A stretch of 8,729 bases of DNA, taken from the NCBI GenBank assembly GCA_002723015.1, contig PBNG01000076.1:1-8729 (forward strand), read 5' to 3'. The translations under genes were made by a program, and so were the position numbers. How positions within the stretch are numbered: the first letter of the stretch is position 1; every line of letters starts with the position of its first letter. Source of the stretch: Roseibacillus sp. (lineage in GTDB: Bacteria; Verrucomicrobiota; Verrucomicrobiae; Verrucomicrobiales; Akkermansiaceae). The notes under the pieces are model-generated. The model was not told the origin of the DNA. It made no database searches and saw nothing but the letters and a program-made list of their open reading frames with translations. Positions 1-7,200 of this stretch are shown piece by piece.

Positions 1-1869
1 GGTCAGGAATCCATTGGAGATCACGAGATCCTCCCATCCATCGTTATTGAGGTCCCCGAACCCCGAACTCCAGGCCCATTTCCCCAAATGACTCCGACTT
101 GCTTCACTCACATCGCGAAACCCGGCTCCCTCCTTTCCCTGTCCTGCCGCAAAAAGCGAATTTCCCCGGGCCATCCTCCGTAACTTCCCTACCAGCGCCG
201 GGTCAGAATCCGCGGCAAAGAGTTTCTGTCGACTGATCCGGCTCCCTGCAGCGGAAAACATGTTGCCCACATAAAGATCTGGATCCCCGTCCCGATTGTA
301 ATCGCCCCACGCTACTGACATCCCGGAGGCCATGTCCTCAACCCCCAATTCATCAGCAACCTGCTGGAACCGTCCGCCTTCGTTCCGGTAAAGGCAGTTC
401 CTGCCAAAGTCATTGGCCACGTAGAGATCAGGATCCCCATCCCGATCAAAATCCTCCCAGGCTGCAGCAAAACTCCACCGCGAATTGTCAACGTCCAGAC
501 CCACCGCCGCAGTAGCGTCGGAAAATCCAAACTCCCCGAGGTTTTTGAGCAGGACGTTCCGCCCCCCATTAGCAGCATCGTTAAATGGACGTGGAGCGTT
601 CACCTCAAACCCTCGGCCCTCGACATTATCCCCCGCGCTGTAGACGCAGACATAAATATCCAGAAGCCCGTCATTATCAAAATCGGCTGCACTCAGGGAA
701 AAGGGATAAGGAGCCCCCGGATGACCCCCACGCAGACTGAAGATCCCCATCCCGTCATTCTCTAGAAAAATGACCATCGCTATGGTCGCTACGACCAGAT
801 CCTCGTCCCCGTCATTATCGAGATCAACCAGCAGAGCGCTCCGTGAGTCCTCCAACCAGTCCACTCCGGCCTCAGCTGATCCATCCACTACTGTGCCATC
901 ATCCTGCTGAAGGTAGAGACGGTTCGGCAGGCTTCCTCCATCGCAGACGTAGATATCCTCCAGTCCGTCCGCATTGACATCTCCCACTGCAAGCCCGTGA
1001 TGACCCGTCAGGGAAAAATCCCCCAGCCGGGTGAGCCTCGTTGCCCAGTCCCCGACTCCACGGAGAATTTGCTGAGGGTAATGCGGCACCTCTCCCAGTA
1101 CCACGGCGCCCACGTCCATGAATTGGTTCCGGTGGTCTCCCTGAACCTCCTCGTAATGCTTCAACCCGAGAACAGTGAGTCGCGAAGGATCTTCCCCAGT
1201 CCAGCGCGTCTCCCAGGTGCTGTTGACTTGGCGGTGGTCACCATCAATACCCGCTTCGCCCCGTAGCTCCACAATCACCCCTGCAGAAAAACCCGTATCA
1301 AGTTCCGCCACCGAAACGACCTTGAAGGTCATCTGAGAAGCCGCCTCTCCGGAGTCTTCTCCAAGCAGACTGGCGCGCACCTTGGTGAATCCCTCCCAGT
1401 CTTCGTACTCTCTTTCCTGAATCCTTCCATTCTTCGCACGAAGAACCCGAAAACCCCCGTAATACTCTACCGCCTCGAGGACGTGCGGACGAAGCTCCGA
1501 GCAAACGAAGTCTCCAGCCAGGATTCCGGGTTCATTCGAGGAAAACAGCTTTTGCAGCGCATCCACTACTTCCCGACTCCGCCTCTCAGAACTCCATTCC
1601 CGCGAATCTTCAACCTCACGCGGATTCAGCCTTTCCAGCGGGGTCGTTTCCAACCCCCGGAGAATCTCGGTGTCTACCCTCCCCGGACTTTCGCTCCGGA
1701 CCTTGAGGGCGACCAGTTGGTCCGCGAGATTCAAAGGAAGGGAATCAGGATCACTCCTCGCCGAATTCTCTGCTGTAGCCTCAGCTTCCCTGGACTTGTC
1801 GCTGCACCCCGCCACAAGCAGCCATCCCAATGGGACGATAACTGACAAACGCAAAAACCTGATCTGCAT
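1..1869 (-). CDS. FG-GAP/VCBS-repeat lipoprotein, CRTAC1-like (C-terminus beyond window edge)
   Basis: The frame is open for 623 codons from the ATG at 1869 down to the window edge, so the C-terminus is missing. The N-terminus is a lipoprotein signal: a basic start (MQIRFLR), a hydrophobic stretch, then the lipobox V19-A-G-C22, so the mature protein should be anchored by Cys22. Residues from about 23 to 290 match no domain I recognise. After that come six calcium-binding D-x-[DN]-x-D-G-x-x-D motifs typical of FG-GAP/VCBS beta-propeller blades, beginning at D297, D349, D396, D473, D523 and D606. The wording around them (for example FDRDGDPDLYVANDFGRN) is characteristic of CRTAC1-type proteins of PVC bacteria and Bacteroidetes, which often end in an ASPIC/UnbV domain; that part would lie outside the window. 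The likely role is surface or periplasmic adhesion or scaffolding; no enzymatic function can be claimed. It starts 23 bp after the DUF1552 stop and is probably cotranscribed with it. An AGGAGG lies unusually far upstream, 19 nt from the ATG. Confidence 0.9.
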   Translation of the reverse strand, partial: MQIRFLRLSVIVPLGWLLVAGCSDKSREAEATAENSARSDPDSLPLNLADQLVALKVRSESPGRVDTEILRGLETTPLERLNPREVEDSREWSSERRSREVVDALQKLFSSNEPGILAGDFVCSELRPHVLEAVEYYGGFRVLRAKNGRIQEREYEDWEGFTKVRASLLGEDSGEAASQMTFKVVSVAELDTGFSAGVIVELRGEAGIDGDHRQVNSTWETRWTGEDPSRLTVLGLKHYEEVQGDHRNQFMDVGAVVLGEVPHYPQQILRGVGDWATRLTRLGDFSLTGHHGLAVGDVNADGLEDIYVCDGGSLPNRLYLQQDDGTVVDGSAEAGVDWLEDSRSALLVDLDNDGDEDLVVATIAMVIFLENDGMGIFSLRGGHPGAPYPFSLSAADFDNDGLLDIYVCVYSAGDNVEGRGFEVNAPRPFNDAANGGRNVLLKNLGEFGFSDATAAVGLDVDNSRWSFAAAWEDFDRDGDPDLYVANDFGRNCLYRNEGGRFQQVADELGVEDMASGMSVAWGDYNRDGDPDLYVGNMFSAAGSRISRQKLFAADSDPALVGKLRRMARGNSLFAAGQGKEGAGFRDVSEASRSHLGKWAWSSGFGDLNNDGWEDLVISNGFLT

Positions 1870-1888
1870 TACGCGGAGCGGTCGTTTT

Positions 1889-1894
1889 CCTCCT
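1889..1894 (-). promoter_or_regulatory. Shine-Dalgarno-like AGGAGG before the FG-GAP lipoprotein gene
   Basis: The minus strand reads AGGAGG here, overlapping the TAG stop of the DUF1552 gene. It is a perfect anti-16S match, but 19 nt separate it from the ATG at 1869, well beyond the usual 5-10 nt. No ATG, GTG or TTG occurs in between in any frame, so the ATG at 1869 remains the first possible start. It may help hold terminating ribosomes for reinitiation (inference). Confidence 0.4.
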
Positions 1895-3236
1895 AGAGAG
1901 CAAGCGCTTCATCCGCTTCCGCGAATTCCTTGGCCGGCAGCCCCATCCTCTGCATCAACGCCAGATGAAGGCGGGACATCGACGTGCTCCGACGGAAATT
2001 GAGATATCGTCCCGACCTGATTTCTCCATCCCCGCCTCCCGCAAGAAGAATGGGAAGGTCCCTCTCGCCGTGCTCATGCCCGTCCGAAATACTGGATCCA
2101 TACACAACCATCGAACGATCCAGGACACTGACACCATCGCCATCCTTGAGCTCCCTGAGCCGTCCGAGAAACCACGCTAACTGAGCATGATGCCACCTCG
2201 TTACCTCGTTGTACTGGTCCTTCTTACTTCGCACGCTGTCCCACTTGGTGAGCCCGTCATCATCTTCCGTCCGGCCGCTGGCATTCTTCCAATGAGATAA
2301 CGCATGCCAGGTTCCTTCCACCCCAGGGAGAAAGTTGAAGTAGCGATTACTCTGCCCGTGATCCAGCATGAAGGTTGAAACCCGGGTTGCGCCAGACCAG
2401 AAGGCCAGAGCCATCAGGTCGAGCAACTGCCGCACGTAGTCCTCATGACTTGCAGGAATTCCCGGCTTGGGACGACTGAGTGTATCGGTTAGGGCCTTGT
2501 CTTCCCCCAGACGAAGACTCTGATCCTCCGCAAAGGCGAGACGCTTTTCAATTGAACGCACAGCCTCAAGATACTCGTCGATCTTACGCTGGTCGGCACC
2601 ACTCGCGCGACGCTTGAGATCCTTGGATTGCGCAAGAACAAGATCCAGAACGCTCCGGTTGACAAGGCCCTCACTGGAACGGCGGAAAAGTTTGTCGAAA
2701 ATAGCCCGGGGTATCGTTTCCCGCACAGCCGGGGTATCCCGTCCCGTCCACGACAGACAGTTACGGGGAAGGCTTCCCGAAAAACTTCCCTCACCCGCAG
2801 TGCTGAGCTCCAGCGAAGGCAGGGGCGATCGTTCCGCGAGATGCCGCCCCACCAGTTGGTCTACCGATGCGCCTCCGACATCATTACGTCTCCCATCATA
2901 GCTACCCCCGGTGAGCCATGTCGCTGTCCCTGCCGCGTGACCATTCCCTCTAGGGGTCCAGAGGTTGCGAGTTACAATAAGATCTTCACGGAAATCCTCG
3001 AGTGGTGACATCCACTCATTGAGCTGTTTAAGAGTTCCATCAGGACCTGTCTCGCGGGGAACCCATGCCCCCTCCGCAGAGCCATTGGGAAAGTAGAGAT
3101 ATGCCAGTCGGGTCGCTGAACCGCTCACACCACCTTTAGCCGTCGGCGCCAGAGCTCCAACACTTTCTAGGGTGGGCAGGAACAGGCATGCTCCTACCCC
3201 CCTGAGAAAGGCTCGACGATTGGGGGAAAGATTCAT
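1893..3236 (-). CDS. Tat-exported DUF1552 (HXXSHH family) protein
   Basis: This 447-residue protein is normal in length and layout for DUF1552, a family of unknown function common in Planctomycetota, Verrucomicrobiota and myxobacteria. The N-terminus has a twin-arginine motif (N-R7-R8-A-F-L-R) followed by a hydrophobic stretch ending LPTLESVGA, so it should be exported folded by the Tat system. Family landmarks are visible: LAYLYFPNG near residue 45, GHAAGTATWLTGG with the following SVDQLVGRHL, the YLEAVRSIEKRL helix, LMALAFWSGATRVSTFMLDHG, and the C-terminal SMVVYGSSISDGHEHGERDLPILLAG. The family's signature His-x-x-Ser-His-His appears as H311-A-L-S314-H315-W316, so the last His is Trp. The ATG overlaps the TGA of the upstream PSD gene by 4 bp (ATGA), and no good Shine-Dalgarno sequence precedes it, so translational coupling is likely. 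DUF1552 and DUF1592-type genes are commonly adjacent, which suggests a shared but unknown envelope function. The family assignment is strong; the function is unknown. Confidence 0.94.
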   Translation of the reverse strand: MNLSPNRRAFLRGVGACLFLPTLESVGALAPTAKGGVSGSATRLAYLYFPNGSAEGAWVPRETGPDGTLKQLNEWMSPLEDFREDLIVTRNLWTPRGNGHAAGTATWLTGGSYDGRRNDVGGASVDQLVGRHLAERSPLPSLELSTAGEGSFSGSLPRNCLSWTGRDTPAVRETIPRAIFDKLFRRSSEGLVNRSVLDLVLAQSKDLKRRASGADQRKIDEYLEAVRSIEKRLAFAEDQSLRLGEDKALTDTLSRPKPGIPASHEDYVRQLLDLMALAFWSGATRVSTFMLDHGQSNRYFNFLPGVEGTWHALSHWKNASGRTEDDDGLTKWDSVRSKKDQYNEVTRWHHAQLAWFLGRLRELKDGDGVSVLDRSMVVYGSSISDGHEHGERDLPILLAGGGDGEIRSGRYLNFRRSTSMSRLHLALMQRMGLPAKEFAEADEALAL

Positions 3237-5653
3237 TCTTGCGGGGAGGGCAGGACCTCGATTGATTCCTGGGGCAAGCGTCGCATCATGAAAGGTCTGC
3301 TGCTCACGATCTCTCTTAACATCTTACCCATCGGATAACCAGCGGGTTTCAATGTCGCGGCGATCCGGCGGACCGTCGCTTCATCGTAGAACTCCAGTTG
3401 CCTTCCGAGTGCATAGGAAAGCATTTTGCGGATAGCCTGGGTGCCGAGATCATCAAGGCGCCATTCCCGTAAGGCGATCTTCAGCCCTTCGGGACCGCGA
3501 AAGCGGGCTCCATTCGGTAACATTCCGCGATTATCAACACCCCCGCGCCACTGGCCGAACTCCGCATAATTCTCAAGGGCAAAGCCCAGTGGATCTATCC
3601 GGGAATGACACCCTGCACATTGGGCGGAACGACGATGCTGCTCAAGCTGTCCACGCAGATTACGAACACCCTCTCTTCCCCGCTCCTCAACCTCGATCTC
3701 AGGCACATTTGGAGGAGGCGGAGGAGGAGGGGTCCCCAGAAGTGTGGTGAGAATCCAGGTTCCCCTTACCACAGGACTGGTCCGATCCGGAAAAGATGTT
3801 GCGGCCAGAACACTGGCATGCCCGAGAACTCCTCCCCGGCGGGAGGTTTCCAGTGGAACTTTTCTCATGTGTTCCCCTTTCACCCCCGGGATCCGGTAAA
3901 AACGGGCCAGTTCCTCGTTGAGGAAGGTATACCTTGCATCAATAAGCCGGGCCACTGGAGCGTTTTCCGCGATAAGCGAATGAACAAACCGGGCAGTCTC
4001 TTCGCGCATGGCCTTCATGAGGGACTCCGTGCACCACGGATTATCGATGGGATCCTTGCGGATTCGCGGACCTACGTTGTGCGTACCCAGCCATTCACCA
4101 GCAAATATTTCACCGAGAGCGATACTCCGGGGATCAGAAAGCAACCGAGCCACCTGCTTTTCCCGCTCTGTCTGGCTTCCCAGCTCGCCTGATTCTGCTG
4201 CCGAAAGGAGAAGATCGTCCGGACCAGAGGCCCACAAAAAATACGACATCCTCGAGGCCAGATCCGGAAGACTGACACTCTCATCCTTTCCCGGCTCACC
4301 AGACTCTTCAACCCGAAGAAGAAAATGAGGAGAGATCAGGACCGTCTTGAAGGCCGCAGCAAGGGCATCATCCTCAGTCCGGCCCTGAACCCGGGCTTCC
4401 GCGAGCTGATCCATCCCTGCAGCCACCTCCTCCTCGCTCACCGGTCTCCGATAGGCCAGACGAATAAACCTGCGTAGGCTCTCCTCGCTTCCCTCTTTTC
4501 CCTTTAGCGCCTCCCATGCGACTGAGTCGTTCCGCACGGAATCAATCACCAGTTCCGCCGAGGTAAGGTAGCGATCAAGGTGAGCCGTCGCGAGAAACAG
4601 AGTATTCGTACTGTTGGAGAATCCGCTTGTGCCGCTGAAGTCGACTGGAAACTCATCCGCTGGTCGAAGGTCGAGGCCAACCAGATCACGAATCGTCCGA
4701 TTGTATTCCTCCCGGGTGAGCCTTCGGGCCTGAAGATACCCCGGATGACGCAGCGTTTCATAGGGAAAGTGGTCCACTTCCTGACGCACCCAGGCCCGGA
4801 TCCGAAGTTTTTCCTGCTCTGCCGGTTGTGGCTTTTTGCGCGGCGGCATGTCACCACTTCGAATACGCTCTGCCACGTTTTCCCAAAGGAGCCGGTTTCT
4901 GACGAAAGGCTTCTCGAGAAGGGCCTTCTCAAGGTCAAGGTCTCCCTTGGCACTCGAAGAATCGTGGCAATCAAAACAGTAGGTCTCCAACGCCACAAGG
5001 ACATGTGCGTCATATTGAAAGGAGACCCCTTTCAGTTCGTCCTCCATGTCCTCTCGATCAACCGGAGGAGGAGTGTAGATCTCTCCCTCAATGTCTACCT
5101 CACCCGCTTCGCCAGGCTCCTCAAGTTCCCCCAGAAACTCCGCGATCATTTCATCTACCGCTTTGCGCGGATTTTCCTTCCGCCATTTCAACTCCTCGGC
5201 CAGTTCGCCTGCGAGATCGTGATCCTCCTCCCGGGTGGCCATTGCCATCTCCCTCTCGGTAATTCCATTGTCGATCTTCCAACGCTCTTCCATTAACTCC
5301 CGCAGAACCTCCTCGGCCTTACCTTCCTCAATCTCACCCTCCTCAAACTTCCATACCAGATAATCGAGGGCCGCTTCGTTTGCCATCTCGCCGACCATGA
5401 GTCCCGCCCACTCCTCACCATCCCCACGGGCCTCTCTCCATTCTTCCTGTAAATGGTCCACTCTCTCCATGGCCTCTTCGAGGACCTCCTCGTGACCCTC
5501 TTCTTTTGCTTCCGCGATCATCTCCAGCAAGCGCGGCGCATGATCCTTGAGGAACTTCGTCTTTTCCCTGGAAAGCTCTTCTGCGGTCGCCGAAGCGAAA
5601 AATCCGGGGATCCCCAGAAATCCAACAAGGAGCATGCATGATGGGCGCACCAA
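3233..5653 (-). CDS. Two-CxxCH planctomycete-type cytochrome c protein (PSCyt1-DUF1587-DUF1595-DUF1592-DUF1588-DUF1585)
   Basis: This 806-residue exported protein carries the full PSD domain series. With the TTG start at 5653, residues 1-24 form a signal peptide with a cleavage site after A22-T-A24. Residues about 27-185 are a very Glu-rich, probably helical segment, ended by a TPPP linker at 194-197. Then follow PSCyt1 with C226-FD-C229-H230 (about 215-275), DUF1587 with RRLTREEYNRTIRDLVG (about 306-370), DUF1595 with FIRLAYRRPVSEEEV (about 391-450), DUF1592 with LASRMSYFLWAS (about 455-565), DUF1588/PSCyt3 with seven prolines at 642-648 and C679-AG-C682-H683 (about 570-700), and DUF1585 (about 715-788). 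The two CxxCH motifs suggest covalent haem c and therefore electron transfer, but this family has no established reaction. The start could also be GTG 5650 or ATG 5635; I prefer TTG or GTG because they place R3 before the hydrophobic core and are better spaced from an AAGGGGG. The acidic N-terminal segment is unusual, since these proteins usually begin close to PSCyt1. Confidence 0.94.
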   Translation of the reverse strand: MVRPSCMLLVGFLGIPGFFASATAEELSREKTKFLKDHAPRLLEMIAEAKEEGHEEVLEEAMERVDHLQEEWREARGDGEEWAGLMVGEMANEAALDYLVWKFEEGEIEEGKAEEVLRELMEERWKIDNGITEREMAMATREEDHDLAGELAEELKWRKENPRKAVDEMIAEFLGELEEPGEAGEVDIEGEIYTPPPVDREDMEDELKGVSFQYDAHVLVALETYCFDCHDSSSAKGDLDLEKALLEKPFVRNRLLWENVAERIRSGDMPPRKKPQPAEQEKLRIRAWVRQEVDHFPYETLRHPGYLQARRLTREEYNRTIRDLVGLDLRPADEFPVDFSGTSGFSNSTNTLFLATAHLDRYLTSAELVIDSVRNDSVAWEALKGKEGSEESLRRFIRLAYRRPVSEEEVAAGMDQLAEARVQGRTEDDALAAAFKTVLISPHFLLRVEESGEPGKDESVSLPDLASRMSYFLWASGPDDLLLSAAESGELGSQTEREKQVARLLSDPRSIALGEIFAGEWLGTHNVGPRIRKDPIDNPWCTESLMKAMREETARFVHSLIAENAPVARLIDARYTFLNEELARFYRIPGVKGEHMRKVPLETSRRGGVLGHASVLAATSFPDRTSPVVRGTWILTTLLGTPPPPPPPNVPEIEVEERGREGVRNLRGQLEQHRRSAQCAGCHSRIDPLGFALENYAEFGQWRGGVDNRGMLPNGARFRGPEGLKIALREWRLDDLGTQAIRKMLSYALGRQLEFYDEATVRRIAATLKPAGYPMGKMLREIVSSRPFMMRRLPQESIEVLPSPQE

Positions 5654-5662
5654 AGGAAGTTG

Positions 5663-5669
5663 CCCCCTT
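5663..5669 (-). promoter_or_regulatory. Ribosome binding site deciding the PSD gene start
   Basis: The minus strand reads AAGGGGG, ending 9 nt before the TTG at 5653 and 12 nt before the GTG at 5650, but 27 nt before the ATG at 5635. The spacing favours the TTG or GTG start over the ATG. Confidence 0.45.
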
Positions 5670-5700
5670 TCCTTGCTAAAAACAACGCCAAGAATCTGCT

Positions 5701-5765
5701 CCGACCGGAGGACTCAGGGTCGGGCCGCCACAAAGGTCACTTTCCGACCCCTCCATCCTGACCCT
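5701..5765. other. Competing inverted repeats in the sulfatase-PSD gap
   Basis: In plus-strand terms, GGGTCGG at 5717-5723 can pair with CCGACCC at 5744-5750 (7 bp, 20-nt loop). Its GGTCGG core at 5718-5723 can instead pair with CCGACC at 5701-5706 (6 bp, 11-nt loop), and AGGGTC at 5716-5721 can pair with GACCCT at 5760-5765. These pairings exclude each other. The transcript would be the minus-strand copy, between the sulfatase stop and the PSD start. No U-run follows, so an ordinary intrinsic terminator is not supported; chance pairing in GC-rich spacer is quite possible. Confidence 0.25.
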
Positions 5766-5778
5766 CGAGGGAACACAA

Positions 5779-7200
5779 TTATTTCGCCGGCCAGTTCGGA
5801 TCTGGCTCATGAGCCTTGTTCATCTCCACGATAGCAGTCTTCGTAAGGTCGGGATGACGCTTGCTGAGATCCGTCGTCTCCCCTGGATCATTCGAGATGT
5901 CGTAGAGCTCAATCTTTCCGGTGAACATCGGCTTGCGGATAGCCTTCCACTTTCCAAGGCGCACTGCTTGGGCCGATCCTCGCTCGTAGAACTCCCAGTA
6001 CATGAGAGATTTACGTAGCCAGCGATTCTCACGAGGTTGACCCCGCAGGGGCGCCGCAAAACTGTCGCTGTCAATGTTGGCTGGAGGCTCTACTCCTGCA
6101 AGTTCCGCAAAGGTCGCCATCAAGTCGCCAAAATACCAGTGGGCGCCATCCTCCGTCCCGGGATCAATGGTTCCCGGCCACCACGCGATGGTGGGCACGC
6201 GGATTCCCCCTTCCGTAAGATCCCTCTTGGTTCCCCGCAGGGGGCCATTGGAATCGAAGAAATCTGACCGGTGTCCCCCTTCATTGTGTGGCCCGTTATC
6301 CGAGGTGAAGATGACCAGGGTATCCTTCTCAATCTTGAGCTCCTCCAGCAAATCCAGAACCCGGCCGGCATCGCGGTCGATATTGCGGATCATGGCAGCG
6401 AATCCCTTCTCAGCGGCGGGCCAGTCCCTGTCCGAAAACTCCCCCAGCTCCGGCACTTCCATCCCCTTGGAACCAGCCTCATTATTGGCATGAGGAGTGT
6501 TCAGGGCATGAAACAGGAAGAAGGGCTGCCTGTGGCTGTCCCGGATGAATTGCTCGACCTCGGCGATGAAGAGATCCGGGGCATAGTCAACCCGCTTTAC
6601 TGCTACTCCCCGCCCTGCCTGGGGCTTCCCAGGTTCTTGAAAGGACTTCCAGCGCGGAGCCACTTCGTTCCGCATTTGCTGCACCTGACCATTCCTGACA
6701 AGAAATTCGGGATAGAAGTTGTGGGCGTGCCACATGTCCACGTAGCCAAAAAAATGATCAAATCCCACGTCATTGGGGTTGCTCAGATTATCAGGCGTGC
6801 CTAATCCCCATTTACCAACGCAGGCCGTCCTGTAGCCTGCTTTCTTCAGGACTGAGGCTACCGTCGGATGATGCTCACGGAGGACGATCGGTTTAGTGGA
6901 ATTACCCCGGACAACCGTCCGTCCCATGTGCCGCCCGGTCATGAGAACACTGCGCGAAGGCGCGCAAACCGTTGACCCGGCATAGAACTGCGTAAGACGC
7001 ATCCCTTGCGCTGCCATCGCATCCAGTCGGGGGGTCCTCAGTACCTTCTGGCCGAAACAGCCCAGGTCACCGTAGCCAAGATCATCTGCCACGATCAAAA
7101 CGATGTTTGGCGGTCGACCAGACCGGGGATTCACGGCCTTAAGGGGCAGGATGAGAACCGCGAAGGTCCCCAAAAGCACTGGCAAAAGAGAAAATTTCAA
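5779..7200 (-). CDS. Exported S1-family formylglycine sulfatase (arylsulfatase-like)
   Basis: This 473-residue enzyme is of usual length for type I sulfatases, which hydrolyse sulfate esters. Residues 1-22 form a Sec signal peptide (K2, hydrophobic core, cleavage after L-K-A22), so it acts in the periplasm or outside. The catalytic signature is C79-A-P-S-R83 within STVCAPSRSVLMTGR; Cys79 would be converted to formylglycine, which needs a maturase encoded elsewhere. Likely metal ligands are D39-D40 (VADDLGYGDLG) and D301-N302 (FTSDNGPHNEGG), with K130 (GKWGLG), H237 (NTPHA) and K325 (LRGTKRDLTEGGIRVP) as the usual active-site residues. No catalytic residue is missing. The substrate cannot be read from sequence; PVC genomes carry many such genes for sulfated glycans. 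The start is TTG at 7200: an in-frame TGA at 7215-7213 excludes any start further upstream, and a GAGG precedes it by 10 nt. The gene lies 125 bp upstream of the PSD gene on the same strand and is divergent from the dehydrogenase gene. Confidence 0.95.
   Translation of the reverse strand: MKFSLLPVLLGTFAVLILPLKAVNPRSGRPPNIVLIVADDLGYGDLGCFGQKVLRTPRLDAMAAQGMRLTQFYAGSTVCAPSRSVLMTGRHMGRTVVRGNSTKPIVLREHHPTVASVLKKAGYRTACVGKWGLGTPDNLSNPNDVGFDHFFGYVDMWHAHNFYPEFLVRNGQVQQMRNEVAPRWKSFQEPGKPQAGRGVAVKRVDYAPDLFIAEVEQFIRDSHRQPFFLFHALNTPHANNEAGSKGMEVPELGEFSDRDWPAAEKGFAAMIRNIDRDAGRVLDLLEELKIEKDTLVIFTSDNGPHNEGGHRSDFFDSNGPLRGTKRDLTEGGIRVPTIAWWPGTIDPGTEDGAHWYFGDLMATFAELAGVEPPANIDSDSFAAPLRGQPRENRWLRKSLMYWEFYERGSAQAVRLGKWKAIRKPMFTGKIELYDISNDPGETTDLSKRHPDLTKTAIVEMNKAHEPDPNWPAK

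Noticed and set aside
276..453. Near-repeats containing GGATCCCC and CCCGAT (around 276-303 and 425-453) as DNA repeats
   Set aside because: They are the codons of two DRDGDPDLYV calcium-binding motifs in the FG-GAP protein, so protein repetition explains them.
997..1845. Plus-strand open frames opposite the lipoprotein gene
   Set aside because: They overlap each other and the uninterrupted minus-strand frame with six FG-GAP motifs, and have no features of their own.
3605..4192. A 195-codon plus-strand open frame opposite the DUF1592/DUF1588 domains
   Set aside because: It has no protein-like composition or family motif; the minus-strand reading is a conserved domain region.
4580..5296. A 238-codon open frame on the plus strand opposite the PSD gene
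   Set aside because: It is antisense to a protein with clear family motifs, has no recognisable domain or ribosome site, and is explained by the codon bias of the real gene.
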